Positions 51,681 to 61,588 of a stretch of 64,000 nt of DNA are shown here, in pieces. The notes beneath the pieces were generated by a model. The model was not told the DNA's origin. It searched no databases and saw only the letters and a list, made by a program, of their open reading frames with translations. The DNA is from Shinella zoogloeoides (GTDB lineage Bacteria > Pseudomonadota > Alphaproteobacteria > Rhizobiales > Rhizobiaceae). Position 1 is the first letter of the stretch. Every line of letters starts with the position of its first letter. The stretch covers positions 620,001-684,000 of the forward strand of contig NZ_CP131131.1 in the NCBI RefSeq assembly GCF_033705735.1, given 5' to 3'. A program made the position numbers and the translations under genes.

Positions 51681-53066
51681 GTGCCGACTGAAGCCGCGCG
51701 TGCATCGCGCGACACGTCCGCCGATCCGGAATTCGGCCCCTGGCTGGCGCAAGCCTCCATTCTCGTCGTCGATGACGAACCGGGGATGCGCAACTTCCTC
51801 ATGCGCACGCTCGGTCCGCGCTGCAAGCGGCTGGAGCTGGCGGCCGATACGAACGAGGCTTCGCAGAAGCTTGATCGGCATCATTTCGACATCGTCATCC
51901 TCGACAACATCATGCCCAGGAAGAACGGGGTAGAATGGCTTGCCGAGCAGCGGGCGATCGGCTTCTTCGCCGATGCCATCCTGATGACCGCCTATGCCGA
52001 TCTCGAAACCGCGATCCAGGCGCTGCGTGCCGGAGCCGTCGATTTCATCCTCAAGCCCTTTCGGTCGAACCAACTGCTCAATGCGGTTGCCCGCTGTCTT
52101 GATCGGATTCGGCTGCAGCGCGAGAACTACGTGCTGCGCTACGAACTGAAGGCGGCGTCCGACCACATGCTGCTGCGCGACCGGCTGATCGGCGAATCCG
52201 CCGCGATCGCCGGGGTGCGCGAAACGATTGCCCGCGTTGCACCGCTGCCGACCTCCGTGCTGCTGACAGGCCAGTCCGGCACGGGCAAGGAAGTGGCGGC
52301 TCGTTCGCTGCACGCATTGTCCGATCGGGCGGGCAAACCCTTCGTTCCGGTCAATTGCGGCGCGATCCCCGCGGATATGATCGAAAGCGAGCTGTTCGGT
52401 CACCTGAAGGGCGCCTTCACTGGTGCCGACCGAGGACGGGAGGGCCTATTTCAGCATGCGCAGGGCGGTACGCTGCTCCTCGACGAGATCAGCGAGATGC
52501 CGCCCGCCACGCAAGCCAAGCTGCTGCGCGTGCTGGAGGATCGCAGGGTGCGGCCGGTCGGTTCCGAACGTGAGGTTCCGGTCGATCTGCGCTTCGTCTT
52601 CGCCACCAATGCGGAACTGGAAAAGGAGGTGCAGGCTGGTCGTTTTCGCGCCGATCTCTTCTTCCGCATTAACGTTATGCATATTCATCTGCCGCCTTTG
52701 AAGGAACGGGATGGCGACGCGGTGGAACTTGCGGCCCTCTTCATGAAGAAGCTTTCCGCGCAGCTCGCCATGCCGGTAGTGCCAATCGACAATGCGGCGC
52801 GGCGGGCGCTTGCATCCTATGCCTGGCCAGGCAATGTGCGCGAACTGCGCAACCTCGTCGAGCGGGCCTTAATCCTCGGCCGCTTTCCCGAAAGCTTCGG
52901 ATCTGGAGCTGCTGCCGCTGGCGAGGGCGGGTCGCTGGCGGACGTGGAGCGCCGGCACATCCTTGCGGTTCTCGCTGCCTGTAACGGCCAGCGCGAAGAG
53001 GCGGCGCGCCAGCTTGGCGTCTCCCGCAAGACCATCGACCGGAAGCTGGCTGCCTGGGATGGCTGA
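51681..53066 (+). CDS. Sigma-54-dependent response regulator (NtrC/DctD type)
   Basis: 461 residues. The receiver domain has VVDDEPGMRN, the phospho-aspartate in FDIVILDNIMPRKNG and the lysine in DFILKPFRS. The AAA+ domain has Walker A GQSGTGKEV, the sigma-54 contact GAFTGA and GGTLLLDEISEMP. A Fis-type helix ends in ARQLGVSRKTIDRKL. A GTG at 51681 with GGGAGG upstream is the preferred start. The kinase gene overlaps its end by 8 bases. Confidence 0.93.
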   Translation: MPTEAARASRDTSADPEFGPWLAQASILVVDDEPGMRNFLMRTLGPRCKRLELAADTNEASQKLDRHHFDIVILDNIMPRKNGVEWLAEQRAIGFFADAILMTAYADLETAIQALRAGAVDFILKPFRSNQLLNAVARCLDRIRLQRENYVLRYELKAASDHMLLRDRLIGESAAIAGVRETIARVAPLPTSVLLTGQSGTGKEVAARSLHALSDRAGKPFVPVNCGAIPADMIESELFGHLKGAFTGADRGREGLFQHAQGGTLLLDEISEMPPATQAKLLRVLEDRRVRPVGSEREVPVDLRFVFATNAELEKEVQAGRFRADLFFRINVMHIHLPPLKERDGDAVELAALFMKKLSAQLAMPVVPIDNAARRALASYAWPGNVRELRNLVERALILGRFPESFGSGAAAAGEGGSLADVERRHILAVLAACNGQREEAARQLGVSRKTIDRKLAAWDG

Positions 53067-55068
53067 CCGCGGGCACGGGATTCGCCCGGTGCGCTCCGTG
53101 CGCTACAGGTTGCTCGCCATCGCGCTGCTGCCTATGCTGGTTATCCTGCCGCTGCTGCTTGGCGTCACCGTCTATCGCTGGAACGAGAAGTTCGATGCAG
53201 CGCTGATCTCCAAGGTCAATGGTGACCTCACCATCGCACACCAGTACCTTGCCCATATTCTCGACAATACCGGCGAGCACATCACTGCGCTCGGCGGTTC
53301 GGTGCGTTTCCGGGATGTCGTCGGTGACAAATCCCGGCTGACGGCTCTTCTCGATGAGGCGAGGTCGCGGCTGGATCTCGATTTTCTCTATCTGATCGAT
53401 CCGGAGGGACGGCTCGTCACATCCGTGACGGCGCAGACCGCCAGCGTCCTTCGCACCGACTGGCCCGTCATCCGCGATGCGCTCTCGGGCAAGCCATCGA
53501 CGGGCATCGCCATTTTCGACAATGCCGATCTCGAAAAGCTTTCCCCGGGCCTTGCCGCCCGCGCGCGCCTGCCGCTCGTTCCGACGCCGAATGCGATGCC
53601 GACGGAACGGCTGGAGGAGACGCGTGGTATGGTAGTGCAGAGCGCCAGCCCGGTGACCCTCGCCGAGGGACGCAGGGCCGTGCTTGTCGGCGGCATGCTG
53701 CTCAACCAGAACCTCAATTTCATCGATACGATCAATGATCTCGTCTATCGCGAGGCGAGTTTGCCGGAGGGCAGCCAGGGAACGGCGACGCTGTTCCTCG
53801 ATGACGTGCGCATCAGCACCAATGTACGCCTCTTCGAAGGCCGCCGCGCGCTAGGCACGCGTGTTTCCGCGGCGGTGCGTTCGGCCGTGCTCGGCGAGGG
53901 GCGTATATGGCTCGATAGCGCCTTCGTCGTCAACGACTGGTATATCTCCGCCTACGAGCCGATCACCGACAGTCGCGGGAAGCGCGTCGGCATGCTCTAT
54001 GTCGGATTTCTGGAAACGCCTTTCACCGCTGCGAAGCGCCAGACGCTACTCACCATCGTTCTCGCCTTCCTGGCGATCACGGCGGCGAGCGTGCCGATCT
54101 TCCTGCGCTGGGCGCGCGGTATCTTCGAGCCGCTCGAGCGCGTCGACGCGACCATCGCCAAGGTCGAGAGCGGGAATCTCGGCGCACGTACCGGCGCAGT
54201 CGACAGCCGGGACGAGATCGGCCGGGTTGCCGTGCATCTCGATGATCTGCTCGACCAGTTGGAGCGCAGCGACCGGCAATTGAGGCGTTGGAACGAGGAG
54301 CTGAACGCCCGCGTCGACGAGCGCACGCGTGAACTCAAGCTTGCCAACCGGCAACTCGAGGCGACCACCAAGCAGCTCATCATGTCGGAAAAGCTTGCCG
54401 CCATCGGTGAGATCACGGCTGGCGTGGCGCATGAGATCAACAATCCCATCGCTGTCATGCAGGGCAATCTGGAGGTCATTCGGTCCGTGGTGGGGGAACA
54501 GGCCGAGCAGGCGAAGGTGGAGTTCCAGCTTCTCGATGATCAGATCCAGCGCATCAGCTTGATCGTCACCAAACTCCTGCAATTCGCCAAACCGGAGGAA
54601 TTCGCGGGTTTCGTCGACCGCCATGCACCCGATATGGTGATCGCCGATTGCCTGCCGCTCGTCCAGCATCTGCTCGCCAAGGCGGCAATCGAGGTGCGGC
54701 TGGAGAATACGGCGGAGCGGCTGGTGCTGATGAACCGCACGGAGCTGCAGCAGGTCGTCGTCAATCTGGTAGTGAACGCCATTCATGCCATGCCCGACGG
54801 CGGCAGGCTCGGCATCGAGACGCGCGACAGCACGCGCGGGGGGCGGCCCGGCGTGGAGATCGTCGTCAGCGACAGCGGCGTTGGCATGGATCCGGAGGTG
54901 GCGGCGAGGGTGTTCGATCCATTCTTCACCACCAAGCGGCAGGAGGGCACGGGCCTCGGCCTTTCCATCAGTCAGACGCTGGTGACGCGGCAGGGCGGAA
55001 CCATCTCGCTCGCCAGCCGGCCGGGCGAGGGCGCGACCTTCATCGTCTGGCTGCCGGAGGCGGAATGA
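53059..55068 (+). CDS. Sensor histidine kinase (DctB/MifS type)
   Basis: 669 residues: membrane helix near 18-40, a periplasmic Cache-type sensor (about 45-330), a second helix near 335-357, HAMP, a coiled coil, the H box VAHEINNPIAV, and ATPase motifs NLVVNAIHA, DSGVGMDPE, FDPFFTTKR and GTGLGLSIS. It would sense an external organic acid and phosphorylate the sigma-54 regulator. The ATG at 53059 overlaps the regulator gene, so the pair is coupled. Confidence 0.93.
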   Translation: MADRGHGIRPVRSVRYRLLAIALLPMLVILPLLLGVTVYRWNEKFDAALISKVNGDLTIAHQYLAHILDNTGEHITALGGSVRFRDVVGDKSRLTALLDEARSRLDLDFLYLIDPEGRLVTSVTAQTASVLRTDWPVIRDALSGKPSTGIAIFDNADLEKLSPGLAARARLPLVPTPNAMPTERLEETRGMVVQSASPVTLAEGRRAVLVGGMLLNQNLNFIDTINDLVYREASLPEGSQGTATLFLDDVRISTNVRLFEGRRALGTRVSAAVRSAVLGEGRIWLDSAFVVNDWYISAYEPITDSRGKRVGMLYVGFLETPFTAAKRQTLLTIVLAFLAITAASVPIFLRWARGIFEPLERVDATIAKVESGNLGARTGAVDSRDEIGRVAVHLDDLLDQLERSDRQLRRWNEELNARVDERTRELKLANRQLEATTKQLIMSEKLAAIGEITAGVAHEINNPIAVMQGNLEVIRSVVGEQAEQAKVEFQLLDDQIQRISLIVTKLLQFAKPEEFAGFVDRHAPDMVIADCLPLVQHLLAKAAIEVRLENTAERLVLMNRTELQQVVVNLVVNAIHAMPDGGRLGIETRDSTRGGRPGVEIVVSDSGVGMDPEVAARVFDPFFTTKRQEGTGLGLSISQTLVTRQGGTISLASRPGEGATFIVWLPEAE

Positions 55069-55070
55069 GC

Positions 55071-55105
55071 GGACAATTTGTCTGCCGGCCGGACAAATTG
55101 TCCGG
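55071..55105 (+). promoter_or_regulatory. Tandem palindromes, probable enhancer sites
   Basis: GACAATTTGTC (55072-55082) and CCGGACAAATTGTCCGG (55089-55105) are perfect palindromes about an odd base, with centres 20 bases (two helical turns) apart. They lie between the kinase stop and the sigma-54 promoter, at about -105 and -85. This is where an NtrC-type activator dimer pair would bind. Confidence 0.65.
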
Positions 55106-55155
55106 TTTCTCCGTCGGCGCTTCGCTAAATCCCTGATTTGAAAAGTCATACTCTT

Positions 55156-55171
55156 TGGCATGCGCCTTGCA
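55156..55171 (+). promoter_or_regulatory. Sigma-54 (-24/-12) promoter
   Basis: TGGCATGCGCCTTGCA matches the consensus TGGCAC-N5-TTGCW with GG and GC exactly 10 bases apart. It drives the MFS transporter gene 130 bases downstream and is preceded by two palindromes, so the adjacent two-component system is its likely activator. Confidence 0.75.
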
Positions 55172-55301
55172 AGGTTCGTTGCGGGAGGCCCGGCCTGTCG
55201 TCTGCATGGAGGATGCGGGCGTTTTGCCGGGTGCGGGGGAAATCGTTCCTCTCCCTGTCGCGACATCTGCGCATCGGGACGATGCGTTGCGGAGGAGAAA
55301 C

Positions 55302-56954
55302 ATGACTGTATCGACCGAAACCTATGCCGGCGGCTATTCCGGCAGCATCCTTGACCGGGAGCGCATCGTCGCCCGGCCCGGTTTCAATCGCTGGCTCGTT
55401 CCGCCGGCTGCGCTCGCCATCCATCTGTGCATCGGCATGGCCTATGGCTTCAGCGTGTTCTGGCTGCCGCTGTCCAAGGCGATTCCGGGCGCTGCCGATG
55501 GGACCTGCGCGGATATCAATCTCCTGTCCGCGCTCGTCACCACGAGCTGCAACTGGCGGGTTGCCGATCTCGGCTGGATTTACACGCTGTTCTTTGTGCT
55601 CCTTGGCTGTTCGGCCGCCATCTGGGGCGGATGGCTGGAGCGCGTCGGCCCGCGCAAGGCGGGTTTCGTCTCGGCCTGCTGCTGGTGCGGCGGCATTGCT
55701 GTCGCAGCCGTCGGCGTCATGACGCACCAGCTCTGGCTGATGTGGCTCGGCGCCGGCGTCATCGGCGGTGTCGGCCTCGGGCTCGGCTATATCTCGCCGG
55801 TCTCCACGCTGATCAAGTGGTTCCCGGACCGGCGCGGCATGGCGACCGGCATGGCGATCATGGGCTTTGGCGGCGGAGCGATGATCGGCGCGCCGCTTGC
55901 CAATCTCCTAATGAACGTCTTCAAGACCGATACGTCCGCCGGCGTCTGGCAGACCTTCCTCGTCATGGCGGCGATTTATTTCTGCTTCATGATGGGGGGC
56001 GCCTTCGGCTACCGCATCCCGCCGGCCGGCTGGCGGCCCGAGGGCTGGACGCCGCCGGCGGCCAAGTCGACCATGGTCACCGCCCGCAATGTCCATCTGC
56101 GCGACGCGCACAAGACCGCACAGTTCTGGCTGATCTGGCTCGTCCTCTGCCTCAACGTCTCCGCCGGTATCGGTGTGATCGGCATGGCTTCGCCGATGCT
56201 GCAGGAAATCTTCGGCGGTCGCCTCATCGGCCAGCCGGAACTCAGCTTCGGCCAGCTCGACACGGACCAGAAGGCGGCCATTGCCGCCATCGCGGCGGGC
56301 TTTACCGGCCTTCTGTCGCTCTTCAACATCGGCGGGCGCTTCTTCTGGGCCTCGTTGTCCGACAAGATCGGCCGCAAGAACACCTACTACACCTTCTTCA
56401 TCCTCGGTATCGTTCTTTATGCCCTGGCGCCGACGCTGGCGGATATGGGCAGCAAGGCGTTCTTCGTGCTGGCCCTTGGCATCATCCTGTCGATGTATGG
56501 CGGTGGTTTCTCTACCGTTCCCGCCTATCTCGCCGACATATTCGGCACGCAGTTCGTGGGAGCCATCCACGGCCGCCTGCTGACGGCCTGGGCGACGGCC
56601 GGCATCGTAGGTCCGGTCGTCGTCAACTATATCCGCGAGGCGCAGATCTCCGCCGGGGTGGAGCCGGGCCCGGCGCTTTATACCGGAACGATGTATATCC
56701 TGGCCGGCATGCTGGCACTCGGTTTCATCGCCAATCTTCTGGTACGCCCGCTCGCCGACAAGTGGTTCATGTCTGACGAGGAGGTCGCTTCGCTACAAGC
56801 CAAATCCGCGGCGGCAAGTGCCGGTCCGAGCGGTTCGTTCGGCATCGGCACGGGCGGCCTCGATGCCAAGGCGGTGCTTGCCTGGGCTGCCGTCGGCATT
56901 CCGCTGCTCTGGGGTATCTGGGTAACGCTGAAAAACACGGCGGCACTGTTCTAG
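55302..56954 (+). CDS. OFA-type MFS transporter (oxalate/formate antiporter family)
   Basis: 550 residues with 12 membrane helices: FNRWLVPPAALAIHLCIGMAYG, GFGGGAMIGAPLAN and GGRFFWASLSDKIGRKNTYY are OFA-family features. It would exchange or import a small carboxylate. GGAGGAG lies just before ATG 55302. Its expression seems to depend on sigma-54 and the adjacent kinase/regulator pair, which suggests substrate-induced uptake of the acid sensed by the Cache domain. Confidence 0.9.
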   Translation: MTVSTETYAGGYSGSILDRERIVARPGFNRWLVPPAALAIHLCIGMAYGFSVFWLPLSKAIPGAADGTCADINLLSALVTTSCNWRVADLGWIYTLFFVLLGCSAAIWGGWLERVGPRKAGFVSACCWCGGIAVAAVGVMTHQLWLMWLGAGVIGGVGLGLGYISPVSTLIKWFPDRRGMATGMAIMGFGGGAMIGAPLANLLMNVFKTDTSAGVWQTFLVMAAIYFCFMMGGAFGYRIPPAGWRPEGWTPPAAKSTMVTARNVHLRDAHKTAQFWLIWLVLCLNVSAGIGVIGMASPMLQEIFGGRLIGQPELSFGQLDTDQKAAIAAIAAGFTGLLSLFNIGGRFFWASLSDKIGRKNTYYTFFILGIVLYALAPTLADMGSKAFFVLALGIILSMYGGGFSTVPAYLADIFGTQFVGAIHGRLLTAWATAGIVGPVVVNYIREAQISAGVEPGPALYTGTMYILAGMLALGFIANLLVRPLADKWFMSDEEVASLQAKSAAASAGPSGSFGIGTGGLDAKAVLAWAAVGIPLLWGIWVTLKNTAALF

Positions 56955-56974
56955 AGTTCCAGTAAAACCGCTGC

Positions 56975-57069
56975 GCACTTTTGCTGAAAGTGCTCTGAGG
57001 ATACTGGCTACAGTCCCGGCCATTGGCCGGGGCTGATGGAGGATCGATCTGGCAGGAATTTGCCAGATC
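56975..57069. repeat. Three successive hairpins/palindromes
   Basis: GCACTTT-TGCTG-AAAGTGC (56975-56993), CCCGGCCA-T-TGGCCGGG (57015-57031) and GATCTGGCA-GGAATT-TGCCAGATC (57046-57069) are all perfect. A weaker CGGCA/TGCCG stem follows near 57080. The first may end the MFS transcript although it lacks a T run. The cluster resembles an intergenic mosaic/REP-type element of rhizobia, which cannot be verified here. Confidence 0.5.
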
Positions 57070-57189
57070 CCGGCTTGGTTCGGCAATAAAATGCCGTTCG
57101 GACCGGAAGGGCCCGGCCGAAGCCGGACCTGCCTTGGAATGACGTCGCGGAAGGGCTGCGCGTGCAGTTGCGGAATCGGGCGGAGTTCG

Positions 57190-57340
57190 CTCTCCTCCTC
57201 GTTCAGGGTGGAGCGGGCGCGGAAGAGCCTCGCAATCTTGCCGGCGAAGAACAGGTCTGGGAGCAACACGCCGACGAGAACGCCCTTTGCAAGGTCGTGT
57301 ATACCGACCACAGTGGCCATCGTCGCCGGCGTCACGATCG
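57190..57340 (-). pseudogene. SulP-type anion transporter remnant
   Basis: The minus strand reads VTPATMATVVGIHDLAKGVL, then VGVLLPDLFFAGKIARLFR, a typical SulP membrane segment near the start of the STAS linker. No other SulP sequence is recognisable in the surrounding frames. It is a short fragment next to the intact ClC gene. Confidence 0.55.
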
Positions 57341-57513
57341 GCGCAGGTTCAGGATCGAGCACCAGGAAAACGTGCCGATCGATATGTTGTCTGGCCGATC
57401 GGCGGCCAGAAGAGCCACTCGGAGTTTTACCAGATCCGGGAAACGAAGCCGTTATAGAAAATGTTGCGCGCGGCTCAACACCGTTCCGCCTTTCCACATG
57501 CATCGGGGCGCAT

Positions 57514-58875
57514 TCATGCGCTTGGCGGAATTTCTTCCTGTCCCTTCTCCGCTGCCCGCCGCGCCCGGATGGCTGCGGCGATGAAGACGCGCGACAGTCC
57601 ATGGTAGAGCGGTTCGCGCGAGAGGATGCGCGACGTCAGGTAGCCGAGCATTGCCACGGCCATGATGGGGATCACGGCCTCGTGGTCGCCGGTCATTTCG
57701 AGGATGATGACGAAGGCGGTCATCGGCGCCTGCACGACGCCGGCGAAGTATCCCGCCATGCCGAGCACCGCCGAAAGGGCGATGCTCGTGCCGAGGAGCG
57801 AGCCAAGCGTGCTGCCGAGGCCGGCCCCGACCGAAAGCGATGGCGCGAAGATGCCGCCGGGTATGCCTGAAAGCATGGAGAGGAAGCCGGCTGCGAATTT
57901 TTCGAGGAAGAAAAGCAGCGGCAGAGCTTGGCCCTGCACGGCGCCCTTGGCCTGCTCGTAGCCTGTACCGAAGGTCTTGCCGCCGGAGATGACGCCGATG
58001 GCGGCGATGGCAAGGCCGCAGCAGAGCGCCAGCAGCACCATGCGCTTCATCGGTGCCGGCTGCGCCCAGCGGCGGATGCGCTGGCCGAAATGCAGCGCCA
58101 TGCCGCTGAAGGCGGCGCCGAGCGCGCCGCCGCCGATGCCGCAGGCCAGAACGAGCCCCCAGTCCCGCATGCTTAGCGGTGCGACGGAGGTGGAGCCGAA
58201 ATAATGATAGCTGCCGGAAAGACCGAGCGCGGCGAGGCCTGAGAGGATGACGGCGGCGAGAACGATGCCATTGGTGCGGGCCTCGTAGGTGCGGCCCATC
58301 TCCTCGATGGCGAAGACGATGCCGGCGAGCGGCGTGTTGAAGGCGGCGGCGATGCCGGCGGCCGAACCCGCGAGGATCAGGCCGCGCGCCTGCGCCATGC
58401 CGCCGAAGCGGGCGACTGCCAACATGATCGACGCGCCGACCTGCACGGTCGGGCCCTCGCGGCCGATGGAGGCGCCGGAGAAGAGGCCGAGCACGGTCAG
58501 GAGAATCTTGCCGAAAGCGATACGCAGCGAGAGCAGCCTGCCGCGATCCTCGTCATCTTTGAGATGCCGCGCGGCGATCGCCTGCGGAATGCCGCTCCCC
58601 TGTGCGTTCGGGAAGAAACGGATCGCAAGATAGGCGGAGAGGGCGAAGCCCGCCGGCGTCAGAAGCAGCGGCAGGAGAAAGCTCCATTCCGTCGCTGTCG
58701 TCAGGCGGCCGAACCCATGCTGCGCCAGGTCGGCCAGCTTGGCGAAGCCGACGCTGATCACCCCGGTCGCCAGCGCCCCGCACCAGAAGACGAGCCGCGG
58801 GCGCCAGAGGGAGAAAGAACCCCAGAAAACGCGGGATCGGCGGAGCAGCTTGGATTTTCTGTAGAAGGTGGGCAT
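57514..58875 (-). CDS. ClC-family chloride channel/antiporter
   Basis: 453 residues. GSGIP, GREGP (with the gating glutamate) and GIPGGIFAPSLS are the three selectivity-filter motifs. FAIEEMG carries the proton glutamate of Cl-/H+ exchangers and PLYHGL the central tyrosine, so it is probably an antiporter rather than a channel. It lies downstream of MscS in the same direction, about 210 bases away. Confidence 0.94.
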   Translation of the reverse strand: MPTFYRKSKLLRRSRVFWGSFSLWRPRLVFWCGALATGVISVGFAKLADLAQHGFGRLTTATEWSFLLPLLLTPAGFALSAYLAIRFFPNAQGSGIPQAIAARHLKDDEDRGRLLSLRIAFGKILLTVLGLFSGASIGREGPTVQVGASIMLAVARFGGMAQARGLILAGSAAGIAAAFNTPLAGIVFAIEEMGRTYEARTNGIVLAAVILSGLAALGLSGSYHYFGSTSVAPLSMRDWGLVLACGIGGGALGAAFSGMALHFGQRIRRWAQPAPMKRMVLLALCCGLAIAAIGVISGGKTFGTGYEQAKGAVQGQALPLLFFLEKFAAGFLSMLSGIPGGIFAPSLSVGAGLGSTLGSLLGTSIALSAVLGMAGYFAGVVQAPMTAFVIILEMTGDHEAVIPIMAVAMLGYLTSRILSREPLYHGLSRVFIAAAIRARRAAEKGQEEIPPSA

Positions 58876-59089
58876 TCTCGACTTCAGGCATCGTGGTTGG
58901 AAGAACCGGACGGGCAGCCGATTTCACGCAAATCCTACTACCCTGTCCAGCCCTTCATGCCGTTCTCGCCAATTTCCTGCTCCGCAAATGTCTTCCCTTG
59001 TCGCCTCGCCGGGGCTGGTTGAGCATATCTGGTCCCGTTGAAGGCCCTGCGATTGGAAAATCCGGCCCGGTTTGCTCGAAGAGATTCGT

Positions 59090-60313
59090 TCATGCCGGCA
59101 CCCTTGAAAGAACCTGAAGGTCGCTGCCGGTTGGGCTCTGGAATACACGCAAGCCGAATTCCGGAAGGATCGCGAACAGGTGGTCGAAAATGTCCGACTG
59201 GGTGCCTTCGTATCTGGCCCAGGCCGTGGTGTTGGCGAAGCAATAGATTTCCAGCGGCAGGCCTTCGGGCTGGGGCGGGAGCTGACGCACCATGATCGAC
59301 ATGCCCTGATGGACGCCGGGATGATTGCGCAGATAATCTTCCACATAGGCGCGGAAGGTGCCGACATTGGTGGCGCGGCGTGTATTGGCGGGAATGCGGG
59401 CACGCTCGCCAAGCCTGCCGTTCCATTCGGACAGTTCCTCCTGCTTGTGCTTGAGATAGGTTTCCAGCCGGTCGAGCCTGGAAAGCCTTTCCTCCTCTTC
59501 GTTGTCGAGGAAGCGAATGCTCGTCTGGTCCAGATGGAGCGCGCGCTTGATGCGCCGGCCGCCCGCTTCCTGCATGCCGCGCCAGTTCTTCACCGGCTCG
59601 GTCACGAGCTTGCGGATGGGGATCGTGGTCACGGTCTTGTCGAAGTTCTGCACCTTGACGGTGTGAAGGGCGATCTCGACGATGTCGCCGTCGGCATTCT
59701 GGCCGGGCATCTCGATCCAGTCGCCGACACGCACCATGTCCGTGGAGGATATCTGGATGCCGGCCACCAGCGACAGCAGCGTGTCCTGGAAGACCAGGAT
59801 GAGGACGGCGGCCATCGCGCCGAGGCCGGACAACAGAATCAGCGGCGAGCGATCTATCAGCGTGGCGATCATCAGGAGCGCGGCGATGACGTAGACCGCG
59901 ATCTTGACGACCTGGATATAGCCCTTGATCGGCTTCAGCCGCGCGTCGGGACGGCGGTGATAGGTGGTGTCGACGATGTTGAGGGCCGCGCTGATGGCCA
60001 TGGCGACCGTCAGGATCATGAAGGCGCTGGAGACGTTACGCACCACGACGACGACGAAGGCCGGCAGATTGGGCACGAGCGCGATGCCCGCCGAGACGAC
60101 GAGCGCTGGCATGACGTTGGCAAGCCTCTCGATCAGGCCATGCCGGCGTAGTTCCGGGTCGCGGCCAAAGGCGGTGAAGGCAAGCACGCGGTTGAGCGTA
60201 CGCACCAGCAGCGCCTTCACCACATAATTGGCGAACAGCGCGGCAAAGCCGAGAGCGAGAAGCGCTATCCCGGTCGTGAGGATCGGGTGGATATCGGCAA
60301 AGTTTGAAATCAT
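59090..60313 (-). CDS. MscS-family mechanosensitive channel (YbdG/YnaI-like)
   Basis: 407 residues with about five membrane helices and the MscS pore/beta domain: LLSGLGAMAAVLILVFQDTLLSLVAGIQI, DMVRVGDWIEMPGQNADGDIVEIALHTVKVQNFD and TIPIRKLVTEPVKNW (given as separate pieces of the family core). AGGAG is 6 bases before ATG 60313. It opens under osmotic downshock, and with the ClC protein suggests an osmo/ion-stress pair. Confidence 0.92.
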   Translation of the reverse strand: MISNFADIHPILTTGIALLALGFAALFANYVVKALLVRTLNRVLAFTAFGRDPELRRHGLIERLANVMPALVVSAGIALVPNLPAFVVVVVRNVSSAFMILTVAMAISAALNIVDTTYHRRPDARLKPIKGYIQVVKIAVYVIAALLMIATLIDRSPLILLSGLGAMAAVLILVFQDTLLSLVAGIQISSTDMVRVGDWIEMPGQNADGDIVEIALHTVKVQNFDKTVTTIPIRKLVTEPVKNWRGMQEAGGRRIKRALHLDQTSIRFLDNEEEERLSRLDRLETYLKHKQEELSEWNGRLGERARIPANTRRATNVGTFRAYVEDYLRNHPGVHQGMSIMVRQLPPQPEGLPLEIYCFANTTAWARYEGTQSDIFDHLFAILPEFGLRVFQSPTGSDLQVLSRVPA

Positions 60314-61108
60314 CGTCACTCCTGAACGTCTGTGCGGCGCCCCTTGCGGAGCCTGCCGCTGAAAGGAATTGTACCGGCTGCGCAACGCTTCGGCGTCTTC
60401 TTCGACCGGCCAAAAAGGGGCTTCAGGCGGCCTTCAATGCGACACCGGGCGTGGCGTCTTTGCCTTCCGGGCGAATATTCCCGAAAGGTGTGAAGGTCGG
60501 CGCGATGCAGAATAGGGATGATTTTTTCCCTGCAGATGAAAGAAACAATCCGAAAAAATCTGCGGATTCTGGCCGATACCAATTGAAAATCCATGTCGCG
60601 AAACACTGGAAGAGTGATACTTTAAAGACAAAGAGAGCGATTGATCCGTTCGATGCTTTGATAGCGTTCTGTCCAATCTCTATCATCGGCGTTTCCTTTC
60701 GCTTTTTGGCCATAGGCATATTCGGACACATTCCTCCGGTCGGGATCAATACGTTCTTATTCCATGAATTGCCGGACAGGGCAAATCTGTGATGAAAAAC
60801 AGTGCGGGCGGCCTACATCGCTCCGGGGCGACTGGCCGCGCTGCTCGGGTGGCGGACGCGGCGTGCTACGCACCCGACAGGAAACCAGGCACCCAGCGCC
60901 GTGATTGTTCCGGTCATCGATCGGTATGCAGGCGTTATAAAACCGCAACCTTAGGGGCGGCCGCGTCAGGGCTGCGTACCAGCTTCTTGTTTACGCTCCG
61001 CAAAACAGTTGGCCGGACGGCCCCGCGATGTTGCGCCGGACGTTGAACGGGCGTCTAAGGAAACAGGCAGTCGCCTTGCGTTTGGCGATGACGAGCACTC
61101 CGCGCCCG
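60314..61108. other. Gene-poor region with one weak minus-strand frame
   Basis: A minus-strand frame at 60423-60749 (108 codons) ends APTFTPFGNIRPEGKDATPG and could be a small hypothetical protein; no family or ribosome site supports it. The rest (60750-61108) has no coding signal. AT content is higher here than in the flanking genes. Confidence 0.4.
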
Positions 61109-61588
61109 TCATCCCAGGCGTCGGACCCGGCGAACAATCATCGCATCCAGCGACAGCAGCCCCGGGCCCCGAGCGGCGATGAACAGCAGGCAGACGGCCC
61201 AGGTGCCATGCGTCGGCCAGGCGTCGGGATAGACGAAGATCTCGATCACCAGCGTCATGCCCAGAAGCGCCAGCGCCGACAGGCGGCTTGCAAGGCCGAT
61301 GACCAGCAGGACCGGGAAGACATGTTCGGCAAGGGCCGCAAGATGCGCGGCGAGCCACGGATCGATGAGGGGCAGCTTGTACTCGTTCTCGAAGAGATAG
61401 AGCGCATTATCGGAGAGCATCCAGCCGTTCACCTTCGTCTGGCCGGATTGCCAGAAGACGGCGGCGATCGAGAGCCGGGCAACCAGTGCGATGAGATCGT
61501 TCGGGATACGGTCGAGTGCAGCAATGACCTGTCCGCCGAGACCTTGCGGCGCGGAAGTTACAGGGCCAGACATCGTGTCGGTCTTCAT
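61109..61588 (-). CDS. DoxX-family membrane protein
   Basis: 159 residues with four membrane helices: [42 protein letters not shown] and [13 protein letters not shown]. DoxX proteins often accompany DUF692/DUF2063 genes and may handle redox at the membrane. AAGGAGG precedes ATG 61588, which overlaps the previous gene by 4 bases. It closes the bufferin-type operon. Confidence 0.87.
   Translation of the reverse strand: MKTDTMSGPVTSAPQGLGGQVIAALDRIPNDLIALVARLSIAAVFWQSGQTKVNGWMLSDNALYLFENEYKLPLIDPWLAAHLAALAEHVFPVLLVIGLASRLSALALLGMTLVIEIFVYPDAWPTHGTWAVCLLFIAARGPGLLSLDAMIVRRVRRLG

Noticed and set aside
60423..60749. Small hypothetical protein on the minus strand
   Set aside because: No ribosome site, no similarity and competing frames of equal quality; mentioned only in the gene-poor region entry.
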